Below, in pieces: positions 1 through 5,098 of a stretch of 5,098 nucleotides of DNA. This stretch comes from Janthinobacterium agaricidamnosum NBRC 102515 = DSM 9628. Lineage in GTDB: Bacteria; Pseudomonadota; Gammaproteobacteria; Burkholderiales; Burkholderiaceae_D. A program made the translations under genes and the position numbers. The notes beneath the pieces were generated by a model. It worked only from the letters and a program-made list of their open reading frames with translations, was not told where the DNA came from and searched no databases. The stretch spans positions 2,203,100-2,208,197 of the forward strand of contig NZ_HG322949.1 of the NCBI RefSeq assembly GCF_000723165.1, given 5' to 3'. How positions within the stretch are numbered: position 1 is the first letter of the stretch; each line of letters starts with the position of its first letter.

Positions 1-43
1 GATTGCACTCCTGTCAGACGGCTTAGGATAGGGATATGACTAA

Positions 44-201
44 GAGCCTATCCCAGTAGATGAATACGCCCTGTTCTGGCGCTCCTCAGGAACGGGGACT
101 GCGTTGATCGTCGTCGCGTGGCCCGCCACGCGTCCTCCTCACGCCTGGTCCGCGCTCCCGATGCGCGGCCAGAACAAGACGCTCACTACTGGGATAGGCT
201 C
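44..201. mobile_element. MITE-like element, probably derived from an IS5-type insertion sequence
   Basis: The element is bounded by a perfect 16-bp terminal inverted repeat, GAGCCTATCCCAGTAG at 44-59 and its reverse complement at 186-201. It is flanked on both sides by the trinucleotide TAA (41-43 and 202-204), which looks like a target-site duplication. The inverted repeats continue imperfectly inward, with TGTTCTGGC at 72-80 matching its complement at 168-176. A 7-bp hairpin with a 4-base loop lies at 115-132 (CGCGTGG/CCACGCG). At 158 bp it has no room for a transposase, so it would need one in trans. Ends beginning GAGCC and a TNA-type 3-bp duplication are features I associate with the IS1031 branch of the IS5 family; that assignment is from memory and inferential. 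The boundaries and duplication are read directly. Confidence 0.72.
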
Positions 202-222
202 TAAGCGGGCATTTTTGTATGA

Positions 223-384
223 GGCATTACACCTGAGAAGTTCCGCACCAACAAGGGCAAATCGGTGGAACTATTGCGCTATGACAGACAGGCGTTTGAA
301 ATAGCCGATGATGGCGCTGCACGGAGCAAGCCAGCGGATGCGGTATCCGTTGTTGCTTTGGAAAGCGAACTTTTATCCCGATAA
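223..384 (+). other. Short unidentified open frame, possible gene remnant
   Basis: From a TGA at 220-222 this frame is open for 53 codons to TAA at 382-384, and reads like real protein: charged, with motifs such as EKFRTNKGKSVELLRYDRQ and ending ALESELLSR. It has no ATG. A GTG at 265 is preceded by AAGGG at 253-257 and would give 39 residues. Alternatively, an ATG at 219 in the neighbouring frame (MRHYT, then stop) would join it by a single-base shift, which would make it a broken small gene whose leader carries the MITE-like element. I recognise no family. It could also be a chance open frame. Confidence 0.3.
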
Positions 385-422
385 ACACTCGAATATCGGT
401 AAGCTTTTAGAAGGGGAAAGCC

Positions 423-527
423 ATGAAAATTCCACCGGAATTAAGAATCCCGGCCTTGGTGTTTACCTTGCAGGCTGCATTCCTGTCGGGACTGGCGTTG
501 ATTTTCCTGGTCCTGGCGCCGCGCTAA
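423..527 (+). CDS. Possible small single-span membrane protein, 34 aa
   Basis: An ATG at 423 follows a good Shine-Dalgarno sequence (AAGGGG at 411-416, 6 bases before the start). The product begins MKIPPELRIPALVF and ends LALIFLVLAPR. Residues from about 9 to 32 are almost entirely hydrophobic, so a single transmembrane helix with an Arg at each end is likely. The frame closes with TAA at 525-527, inside a 7-bp inverted repeat. It lies 39 bases downstream of the short open frame ending at 384, and could be co-transcribed with it. It faces the FHA gene, whose stop is at 570. I recognise no family. The ribosome binding site and clean hydrophobic profile argue for translation; the small size argues for caution. 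Confidence 0.45.
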   Translation: MKIPPELRIPALVFTLQAAFLSGLALIFLVLAPR

Positions 528-537
528 GCAAGCGCGG
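519..537. repeat. 7-bp inverted repeat between convergent genes
   Basis: CCGCGCT at 519-525 pairs perfectly with AGCGCGG at 531-537 around a 5-base loop. It overlaps the stop codon of the 34-residue frame and lies 32 bases beyond the stop of the convergent FHA gene. Neither strand has a T-run after the stem, so it is not a standard intrinsic terminator, although its position between convergent ends would suit a transcription barrier. Confidence 0.35.
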
Positions 538-569
538 GTGATAGAAGGGGTAAGGGCTGCGCTGCCGGT

Positions 570-2156
570 TCAGGCAGTCGCCATCGCTTGCGCCGGCCAC
601 ACGCCATCCTTGCTCGATGCGCTGGTGCGGATGATCCAGCATTCCGGATACGGATCGCTGGCGAACCGGTTATGCCGGGCGATCCCGCTCAGTTTGTCGA
701 GCGGCGTATTCGGCCCCAGCGGGGTTTCCTTGCCGGTCGCTTGATCCAGGTGCCAGAAACCGCCGTCGTGGTGGAACAGCAGCGGCAGGACGGCCGCATT
801 TGGCGCGGCGGCAAAGTTGGGCAGCGGATAGCCGGGGTGTTTATCCGGCGTCAGCAAATAAAAACATTCGGCGTGGGCGCCCTGGTCGAGGCGGTGCAAA
901 ATCACGCCGTGCGGCATGATGGCGCTGACGCACAAGACCACGATGCCCTTGATGCTGGCGCTCAGTTCGATGCGCATGCCGAGCCGCAGCGGCGTCGATT
1001 TGTGCTTGCCGGGCCAGACGCCGTCCAGCAGCACGCCGTAGCGCGACACGTCTTCGATTTCAAACCCATGGTGGCCGCGGCGGATCACGGCGTGGCGGCC
1101 GGACAGGCGCCGCGTCAAGCCATGGTTGTCCTGGCCATCCTGGCTGAAATGGCTGAGCAGCACGTCGGCTTCGGGATCGACCAGCTCAAAGCGGCCGAAC
1201 ACGCATTCTTCCAGCGCGAACAGGCGGATCTGGCGCTGCGCACCGGCTTCCGGCGCGGCGTTGACCAGGCAAGCGGCGCGGCTGGCGTGCGGGTGGCTGC
1301 GCTGCGTGCCCGGCAGGTCGATTTCGATCAATTCCTCATCCCACGCGATGGTGGTGAAGCCCATGTCGATCTTGCCCTGCGGCGCGGCGAGGTCGACGTG
1401 GGCGATGCCGGCGTTGCGCGCGGTGACGTCGAGGTCGTAGCCGCCGCCGGCCGGCGCGCTGACCCGCGCGATAGCCGCGTCGTCGGCCATCACGCGGACG
1501 TTTTTATGGGTGCTGAGGAATATCTGGTGGATTTCGGTCAGCGTGGCGTCGCGCCGCGGCACCAGGATGACGAAGGTGCACACCCATTTGCGGACAATTC
1601 TGCCGTCGAACAGGCTGTGCACTTCGACCTCGATCTGGTATTGGCCGTGTTCCTTGTTGCGCGACGAGAATTCGACGAATACCGGGCGCCAGTCGCCGCG
1701 CGTGGTGCGCACGAATTGCTGGCGCGACGCGCCATGCGGGATCAAGTCCGATTGCAGCTGCATGGCGATGTGCGACGGGCCGTCGACCGCCATGCCGCGC
1801 AATTCCATTTTCAGGGTTTGCCGGCCGCCGGCCGCGCGCGGATCGAAGCCGCTGATGTGCAAATGGGCATTGCCCGGCGCCAGCGCGCCGCTGCCGGGGG
1901 CGGCGATCACGTCCCGTTTCGGCGTCGTGGGAAGTATCGTCTCGCTATCGTTATTGTCTGCTTGCTGCGGTACTACAAGCTGGCCGGCCGCAAGCGTCGT
2001 CGCCGATGGATCGGGGCGGTTGGTGCGCAGCGCCGTCAGCAGTTCAAAACTGCTGCTTGGCTGCAAGGATTGCGCATGACCTGCGGCGCAGGCGTTTTCC
2101 CCAGGTACAACCCAGTACGTACAGTGCGGGTGATCCGGGTGACGACATTTTTTCAT
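570..2156 (-). CDS. FHA-domain protein with N-terminal Cys/His (zinc-binding-like) module, 528 aa
   Basis: The protein opens with a compact cluster, C4, C12, C23 and H27 (CRHPDHPHC followed by NACAAGH), spaced like a small zinc-binding module. A low-complexity linker (about 30-95) leads to a beta-rich region of unknown type (about 95-200). An FHA-like domain follows at about 308-412: FGR at 320-322, then LSGRHAVIRR at 351-360 carrying the Ser-x-x-His signature, then YGVLLDG at 373-379. FHA domains bind phosphothreonine peptides; here the usual Asn before the final Gly is Asp, so binding may be altered. The C-terminal 115 residues are unassigned. There is no signal peptide or membrane segment, so a cytoplasmic signalling or scaffold role is inferred. 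The ATG at 2156 has no clear Shine-Dalgarno, but it is the only start that keeps the whole Cys/His cluster. The first 37 codons and upstream DNA lie in a repeat also found at 3588-3785. Partners cannot be named from this window. Confidence 0.82.
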   Translation of the reverse strand: MKKCRHPDHPHCTYWVVPGENACAAGHAQSLQPSSSFELLTALRTNRPDPSATTLAAGQLVVPQQADNNDSETILPTTPKRDVIAAPGSGALAPGNAHLHISGFDPRAAGGRQTLKMELRGMAVDGPSHIAMQLQSDLIPHGASRQQFVRTTRGDWRPVFVEFSSRNKEHGQYQIEVEVHSLFDGRIVRKWVCTFVILVPRRDATLTEIHQIFLSTHKNVRVMADDAAIARVSAPAGGGYDLDVTARNAGIAHVDLAAPQGKIDMGFTTIAWDEELIEIDLPGTQRSHPHASRAACLVNAAPEAGAQRQIRLFALEECVFGRFELVDPEADVLLSHFSQDGQDNHGLTRRLSGRHAVIRRGHHGFEIEDVSRYGVLLDGVWPGKHKSTPLRLGMRIELSASIKGIVVLCVSAIMPHGVILHRLDQGAHAECFYLLTPDKHPGYPLPNFAAAPNAAVLPLLFHHDGGFWHLDQATGKETPLGPNTPLDKLSGIARHNRFASDPYPECWIIRTSASSKDGVWPAQAMATA

Positions 2157-2256
2157 GGTTGAGCAAGCGTGGCGCCAAAACGGGGGGCGCGAAACCCAGG
2201 ACGATACTCGCCAGCTTACGCGCTTTTAGTGGCCCTTGGCAACATTCTGTTACATC
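2045..2256 (-). repeat. Leader repeat, copy 1 (covers the FHA gene start)
   Basis: This segment matches 3588-3785 in the same orientation. Bases 2045-2146 align without gaps to 3588-3689 with 11 differences by my count (about 89% identity). The stretch around the FHA start codon (2147-2166) is poorly conserved. Similarity resumes at 2167-2232, including the palindrome TGGCGCCA, and a last block TACATC at 2251-2256 matches after a gap. Copy 1 includes codons 1-37 of the FHA gene plus its leader and a candidate -10 element. Confidence 0.85.
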
Positions 2257-2277
2257 CAGGTGCATATTTTTTGATAA
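2249..2277 (-). promoter_or_regulatory. Candidate sigma-70 promoter for the FHA gene
   Basis: On the minus strand TTATCA (2277-2272) and TGTAAC (2254-2249) are separated by 17 bases. Each hexamer matches the consensus at 4 of 6 positions. It lies about 93 bases upstream of the FHA start codon in an AT-rich patch. The -10-like block is partly conserved in the second repeat copy (GATGTACCAG against GATGTAACAG), but the -35 is not. This is a weak prediction. Confidence 0.22.
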
Positions 2278-2349
2278 GTATCGCTTGCTGGCAACGAAAG
2301 CAACATTTTTGCTGATCAGACCAGGAGGGGCGGAGTTTCCGGCAATGCC

Positions 2350-2385
2350 GTTTTATTAAAATTTCGCGGCCCATACTGGCGCCGC
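2350..2385 (-). terminator. Possible intrinsic terminator after the exported-protein gene
   Basis: Reading the minus strand from 2385, a 7-bp GC-rich stem with one bulged G (2385-2378 against 2372-2366) and a 5-base loop is followed by GAAATTTTAATAAAA. It starts 20 bases past the stop codon at 2406. The T-run is interrupted and begins four bases after the stem, so strength is uncertain. It would separate transcription of this gene from the FHA gene further along. Confidence 0.35.
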
Positions 2386-2405
2386 CGGCTGCTCCGCCCG
2401 GTTGC

Positions 2406-3569
2406 TTAGTCCGATGCCGCCTTGTTATTTATCAGTGCGGTGCACAGGGCATTTTCTCTTGTGTCTTCTATGCCTACTACGCCTGCGCCTGTGCTTGGGT
2501 ATACTTCCACGTTAGCGCTGAAGCCGGCGCTGAAGGGGGCGCTGAGGGGGGGCGTGCCGATGATGCTTGGGGGGGGGAAGTTGGCGACGAGGATGCCGGC
2601 GAACGACGGTCCCGCGGCAGGACGCGTGAAGATGATCCGGCCCGTATCCCCCGGGATTTTCTCCGTGTTGTCTGGGTTCTTCGCGAGAATTGCCGCCACG
2701 GCCGCCTCGTATGCAACCACGGCCTGGTCGGAAGAATTTGTACCCGGGGCTGCCTGGATGTCGGCCTTGGTGATCGGGTTTGTTTTCGGGATCGTGTCAA
2801 GGACGTCATTGACGGACGTGACGAACTCCTCGATATCCACCTCTCCGATGTAGCTATCCTTGCCGTAGTACGCATCTATCTCGTCTGTTTGTGCATCCTG
2901 GGCCAGGCTCTTCAGGAGACTATTGGCGATGGTGTACGCCGCGTTGGCCGCAGGGAGGCTTTTCCCCGTTTGAGGGGCGACGACCTGCTCGATGTCGTTG
3001 ACGCCTTTGTATACGCGGCAGGCGCTGGTGCGCGCTGTCCCGATGACAGAGATGTCTCCCACGGTCTTCCCGTTGACGGTGCGGTAAATGGTGCGGGTGA
3101 CGTTATGGGTGGGTTTCAGGAGCACGTCGGTGATGTAGGCGATCTGTTTGCTGCTGTTGTTGAAGATGTAGCGCGGGGTGGCCTTTCCTGTCATTCCCGG
3201 GAGTGAGAAGACGCCAACTTTGCCTGCCGTGGCGCCGCCTTGCCGTTTCAGCTCAGCAGTCGCGGCTACTGACTCTTCGTATTTCACTTGATACATTGGT
3301 TTGTTTGTGGTGAGGTTGTTGAAGGTGGCTGCATCGGCGTAGATACAAATCATACCGTCCGCGCATCCTTTCACGGTCGGGCCGGCTTGCGCAGGCAAGG
3401 CGGCGGCCAGCGATGCGAGCACGAGGCCGGTCGCCATGACCGTCGTTGCAGCCAGGCGGCCGCGCAGGCGCGACAATAGCAGAGCCAGGCTGTGCGCCTG
3501 GCGGATCGTCCCGGGGTGGGAAATGTCGGCTGTGTTAGCTGTGACTTGGTTCTGAAGATAGATGGGCAT
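2406..3569 (-). CDS. Exported protein of unknown function, 387 aa
   Basis: The ATG at 3569 is chosen because AGGAG lies 8 bases upstream; a longer in-frame extension to 4022 runs through the leader repeat and lacks this support. The N-terminus is a long signal peptide: about 30 polar residues, a basic stretch (SRLRGR, 33-38), a hydrophobic core (about 40-58) and AQA cleavage after residue 62. The mature protein of about 325 residues has four cysteines (C69, C75, C184, C376), which could form disulfides in the periplasm or outside. It is rich in Ala, Thr and Asn. No enzyme motif, lipobox or anchor was recognised. A Pro-rich segment at about 331-346 is encoded by C9, C7 and C5 tracts. The last 80 residues, with AGPSFAGILV and LCTALINNKA, recur in the broken gene at 4059-4318, so this is one member of a local family. 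Function is unknown. Confidence 0.8.
   Translation of the reverse strand: MPIYLQNQVTANTADISHPGTIRQAHSLALLLSRLRGRLAATTVMATGLVLASLAAALPAQAGPTVKGCADGMICIYADAATFNNLTTNKPMYQVKYEESVAATAELKRQGGATAGKVGVFSLPGMTGKATPRYIFNNSSKQIAYITDVLLKPTHNVTRTIYRTVNGKTVGDISVIGTARTSACRVYKGVNDIEQVVAPQTGKSLPAANAAYTIANSLLKSLAQDAQTDEIDAYYGKDSYIGEVDIEEFVTSVNDVLDTIPKTNPITKADIQAAPGTNSSDQAVVAYEAAVAAILAKNPDNTEKIPGDTGRIIFTRPAAGPSFAGILVANFPPPSIIGTPPLSAPFSAGFSANVEVYPSTGAGVVGIEDTRENALCTALINNKAASD
2535..2577 (-). repeat. Homopolymer tracts (C9, C7, C5) inside the exported-protein gene
   Basis: On the plus strand there are runs of five G (2535-2539), seven G (2546-2552) and nine G (2569-2577). On the coding strand they specify FPPPS, TPPLS and APFS. 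Runs of this length in coding DNA are prone to slipped-strand mispairing, and a one-base change would alter the last 50-60 residues, including the conserved Cys-containing tail. Confidence 0.75.
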
Positions 3570-3577
3570 GATGGGTG

Positions 3578-3582
3578 CTCCT
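3578..3582 (-). promoter_or_regulatory. Ribosome binding site that fixes the exported-protein start
   Basis: AGGAG on the minus strand is separated by 8 bases from the ATG at 3569. It lies just outside the leader repeat (which begins at 3588), so the duplicated leader abuts a separate translation start here, whereas in copy 1 the start codon is inside the repeat. Confidence 0.65.
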
Positions 3583-3587
3583 GTAAA

Positions 3588-3785
3588 CAAAACTGCTGTT
3601 TGGCTGCAAGGATGGCGCCTGAGCTGCGGCGCGGGCTTTTTTCCCAGGTACAACCCGGTACGTCCAGTGCGGGTGATACGGGTGACGATGCTGTTGATGG
3701 CCAGGCCAGCGTGGCGCCAAAAGGGGCGCGCGGGACGGAGGACGATAAGCGCCAGCTTAGGCACTTTTAGTGGCTCTGGTACATC
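3588..3785 (-). repeat. Leader repeat, copy 2 (upstream of the exported-protein gene)
   Basis: This is the partner of 2045-2256. Translated in the frame equivalent to the FHA N-terminus it still reads HRHPYHPHWTYRVVPG and then ends at a stop near 3535. The ATG has become ATC, and C4, C12, C23 and H27 have become His, Trp, Arg and Gln. The Cys/His module is therefore no longer encoded, and here the repeat serves at most as an untranslated leader of the exported-protein gene. Confidence 0.85.
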
Positions 3786-4058
3786 TTTCTTAATAATTTG
3801 GAATGCTATTAAAGAAGTCATATATTTTTCCTGTAAGAATCTATCTCGGCAGAAAATACATCGCCTGCCGACAAGCCTTCGGAGGTGTTGCCGCCGGACG
3901 CGCAGTGCGATGGCGTTCAGCTGATCGGCATGCAAGCCAGCAGGCGCTGTGTGCATGATGGTGTCGAACAGGGTAGCGATGGCCTGGGCGGCACTGCGGA
4001 TCGCGCAAGCTGCGGCCGGCACATGGCCGATGGTCAGCGGTGCCGCCGACCGCGCCGC
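3786..4058. other. Intergenic stretch without a convincing gene
   Basis: The part at 3786-3845 is AT-rich on an otherwise GC-rich background and could hold a promoter for the minus-strand gene, but no good -35/-10 pair was found. The remaining 210 bases are GC-rich. On the minus strand the frame shared by the broken gene's stop (4059-4061) and the exported-protein start (3569) is open throughout, and includes a helix-like stretch (AAQAIATLFDTIMHTAPAG). It has no ATG with a ribosome binding site at its beginning and matches no family I know. It may be the eroded remnant of another gene or a compositional accident. Confidence 0.5.
3846..3871. repeat. Perfect 7-bp inverted repeat with 12-base spacer, operator-like
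   Basis: TCGGCAG at 3846-3852 is mirrored by CTGCCGA at 3865-3871. No T-run follows on either strand, so terminator function is unlikely. It lies about 60 bases upstream of the leader repeat of the exported-protein gene, adjacent to the AT-rich patch, a position compatible with a regulator-binding site. That role is speculative. Confidence 0.3.
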
Positions 4059-4318
4059 CTAGTTCGATGCCGGCTTGTTAGCCTTGTTATTGACTAGCGT
4101 GTTGCACAGATTCGTGTAGCCCGTGCCGACGTCGCCGCGGACGCCGTTCCCGTCGATTTTGCCGTCGCTCTCATAGGAAACGAGGATGCCGGCGAACGAC
4201 GGTCCCGCGACAGGAACTTTGAATGCGATGTCGCCACCCAAAATTTCTGTGGCTATGCGTCCGCGTCCGAATGTGTCTATGAATGAGGGGGCGAATGCGC
4301 CTGAATCGCCACAACAAT
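4059..4318 (-). pseudogene. 3' remnant of a paralogue of the 387-aa exported protein, cut by an IS3-family element
   Basis: The minus strand is open from the insertion-sequence edge to TAG at 4061-4059, about 86 codons with no usable ATG. The peptide contains VPVAGPSFAGILVSYES and ends NLCNTLVNNKANKPASN, matching the exported protein's RPAAGPSFAGILVANF and ALCTALINNKAASD. At the DNA level 4180-4215 matches 2587-2622 at 35 of 36 bases. It lacks the Pro-rich insert encoded by the poly-C tracts. The 5' portion, including any signal peptide, would lie beyond the insertion sequence outside this window. The remnant could be a true C-terminal fragment, or the far side may still be joined in strains lacking the insertion. 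Confidence 0.75.
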
Positions 4319-4361
4319 TGTAGACACTCCTGAGCCATAATTACGGGCACAAGGAGAAGGT

Positions 4362-4640
4362 ATGAGCGGAAAGCGGTACACAGAGGAATTCAAGATTGCT
4401 GCGGTCAAGCAAGTGGCGCAGCGCGGGCACCCGGTTAGTGAAGTCGCAGAGCGGCTTGGCGTGAGCATCCATAGCCTGTACGCCTGGGTGAAACGCTATG
4501 GCGTCCCAGAGGAAGAGCGCAAGGCAGTTGATGTCCAGGCCGACGAAATGCGGCGCCTGAAAGCCGAGCTCAAGCGCGTCACGGAGGAGCGCGACATTTT
4601 GAAAAAGGCCGCGGTGTACTTTGCCAAGACGTCCGCGTAA
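4362..4640 (+). CDS. IS3-family transposase OrfA, 92 aa
   Basis: OrfA is the DNA-binding half of the IS3 transposase, which recognises the element's ends. The sequence starts MSGKRYTEEFKIAAVKQVA and has a typical HTH_Tnp_1 helix-turn-helix (about 7-45: RGHPVSEVAERLGVSIHSLY, then AWVKRYG). A heptad-rich tail follows (about 58-85, DEMRRLKAELKRVTEERDIL), the leucine zipper used for dimerisation. The ATG follows AAGGAG at 4351-4356 with a 5-base gap. Length and order match the family. The 3' end overlaps the orfB frame by 34 bases with a -1 relationship, so OrfA alone and an OrfAB fusion are both expected products. Confidence 0.92.
   Translation: MSGKRYTEEFKIAAVKQVAQRGHPVSEVAERLGVSIHSLYAWVKRYGVPEEERKAVDVQADEMRRLKAELKRVTEERDILKKAAVYFAKTSA
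4601..4607 (+). promoter_or_regulatory. Programmed -1 frameshift site (GAAAAAG)
   Basis: The orfA codons AAA AAG (4602-4607) form an A-rich slippery stretch just before the point where the -1 frame becomes the conserved orfB frame. IS3-family elements commonly use A AAA AAG; here the first base is G. Slippage would yield the OrfAB fusion that is the active transposase. Confidence 0.55.
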
Positions 4641-5098
4641 GGTACACCTTAATTGTTGAGTTACAGGACCAATTCCCGGTGCGACGGCTTTGCAAAGTGC
4701 TCGAGGTTCATCCGAGCGGTTTTTATGCTTGGCGTCTGAACCCTGAAAGCAAACGTGCCAAGGAAGACAAGCGCCTGCTGGTGCCCATCAAGGAATCTTG
4801 GCTGGAAAGCGGCAGCGTGTACGGCTACCGCAAGGTCTGCGACGATCTGCGCGAGCTGGGTGAACAATGCGGCGTCAATCGCGTTCATCGCCTAATGCGC
4901 TCGGCTGGGATACGTTCTCAGACGGGTTACGCCAGGCGCAAGTACAAACGTGGCGGCGCGCCGTCGCTGGTGGCTCCAAATCATCTGCAGCGGCAGTTTG
5001 ATGTGCAAGAGCCAAATCGCGTCTGGGTCACGGACATTACCTACATCCGGACGTATGAGGGCTGGCTGTATTTAGCCGTTGTACTTGACCTGTTCTCA
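4607..5098 (+). CDS. IS3-family transposase OrfB, N-terminal 164 codons (runs off the window)
   Basis: OrfB is the catalytic half of the transposase, made as an OrfAB fusion by -1 frameshifting; the start given is the shift point, not an independent initiation codon. The frame carries a second helix-turn-helix region of the HTH_21 type (QFPVRRLCKVLEVHPSGFYAW, about 22-42) and the conserved SGSVYGYRKVCDDLRELGE segment (about 70-88). It then enters the rve integrase core at FDVQEPNRVWVTDITYIRT. The Asp of WVTD (codon 5033-5035) is the first residue of the DDE catalytic triad. The second Asp and the Glu lie past the window edge. The visible part has no internal stop, so the element may be active. 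Confidence 0.88.

Larger units (their letters stand above)
4319..5098 (+). mobile_element. IS3-family insertion sequence, left part (IS3/IS51-type)
   Basis: The left end is placed at the TG of TGTAGACACTCC (4319), because the reading frame of the interrupted gene ends there and IS3-family ends begin with TG; this could be off by a few bases. Inside are an orfA helix-turn-helix protein, an A-rich frameshift site and an orfB integrase-type frame that runs off the window. The right end, second inverted repeat and target duplication are not visible, so intactness cannot be judged. The insertion reads opposite to the minus-strand genes. Confidence 0.85.

Noticed and set aside
588..2162. A 524-codon open frame on the plus strand opposite the FHA gene
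   Set aside because: It mirrors the FHA gene almost exactly, has no ribosome binding site and reads as Arg/Ala/Asp-rich sequence typical of the antisense of GC-rich coding DNA. The minus strand has the recognisable FHA motifs.
2044..2265. 73-residue minus-strand frame across leader copy 1
   Set aside because: It overlaps the FHA start in another frame, and its counterpart in copy 2 is frameshifted by an indel near 2147-2166, so the frame is not conserved.
2328..2399. Inverted repeat GGGCGGAG / CTCCGCCC in the gap after the exported-protein gene
   Set aside because: The arms are separated by more than 50 bases and the local hairpin at 2366-2385 is a better candidate; arms this short and GC-rich can arise by chance.
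2257..2405. Possible integron attC-like recombination site between gene units
   Set aside because: The order of same-strand genes suggested cassettes, but no paired core sites or conserved palindromic structure is shared by the two gaps (2257-2405 and 3786-4058).
3570..4022. N-terminal extension of the exported protein to a GTG at 4022 (538 residues)
   Set aside because: The extension crosses the leader repeat, has no ribosome binding site and would bury the signal peptide. The ATG at 3569 has AGGAG 8 bases upstream.
1..5098. CRISPR array, tRNA, rRNA, or toxin-antitoxin and restriction genes
   Set aside because: No regularly spaced short repeats, no cloverleaf or rRNA-like segments, and no motifs of known defence proteins were seen on either strand.

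Overview
The window is GC-rich (AT-rich only in a few intergenic patches) and looks like a chromosomal accessory region of a proteobacterium. Codon use, the FHA-protein type and the IS3-family element would fit a betaproteobacterium of the Oxalobacteraceae kind (Massilia, Duganella or Janthinobacterium-like). That placement is inference; there is no rRNA or housekeeping marker to anchor it.

Layout from left to right. Bases 44-201 are a small non-coding element with perfect 16-bp terminal inverted repeats flanked by a TAA direct repeat, that is, a MITE-like derivative probably of an IS5-type element. Next come a short unidentified open frame (about 223-384, +) and a possible 34-residue single-span membrane peptide with a good ribosome binding site (423-527, +). 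Facing it is a long minus-strand gene (570-2156) for a 528-residue protein with an N-terminal Cys/His cluster and an FHA-like domain. A second minus-strand gene (2406-3569) encodes a 387-residue exported protein of unknown function. Further right are the 3' remains of a related gene (4059-4318, minus), cut by an incomplete IS3-family insertion sequence (about 4319 to the window end, +) with orfA, a frameshift site and the start of orfB.

The most striking structure is a roughly 200-bp repeat. One copy (2045-2256) contains the promoter-proximal DNA and first codons of the FHA gene. A second copy (3588-3785) sits directly upstream of the exported-protein gene. The copies are about 89% identical over 102 ungapped bases, yet the second has lost the start codon and all four candidate zinc ligands of the encoded N-terminus. 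With the C-terminal duplication of the exported protein (35 of 36 bases identical over one block), this suggests a locus built by repeated duplication of leader-plus-gene units. The exported-protein gene also carries C9 and C7 tracts inside its coding region, a possible slippage hotspot.

No CRISPR array, tRNA, rRNA or recognised defence system was found. The biological role of the minus-strand cluster is not determined by the sequence.
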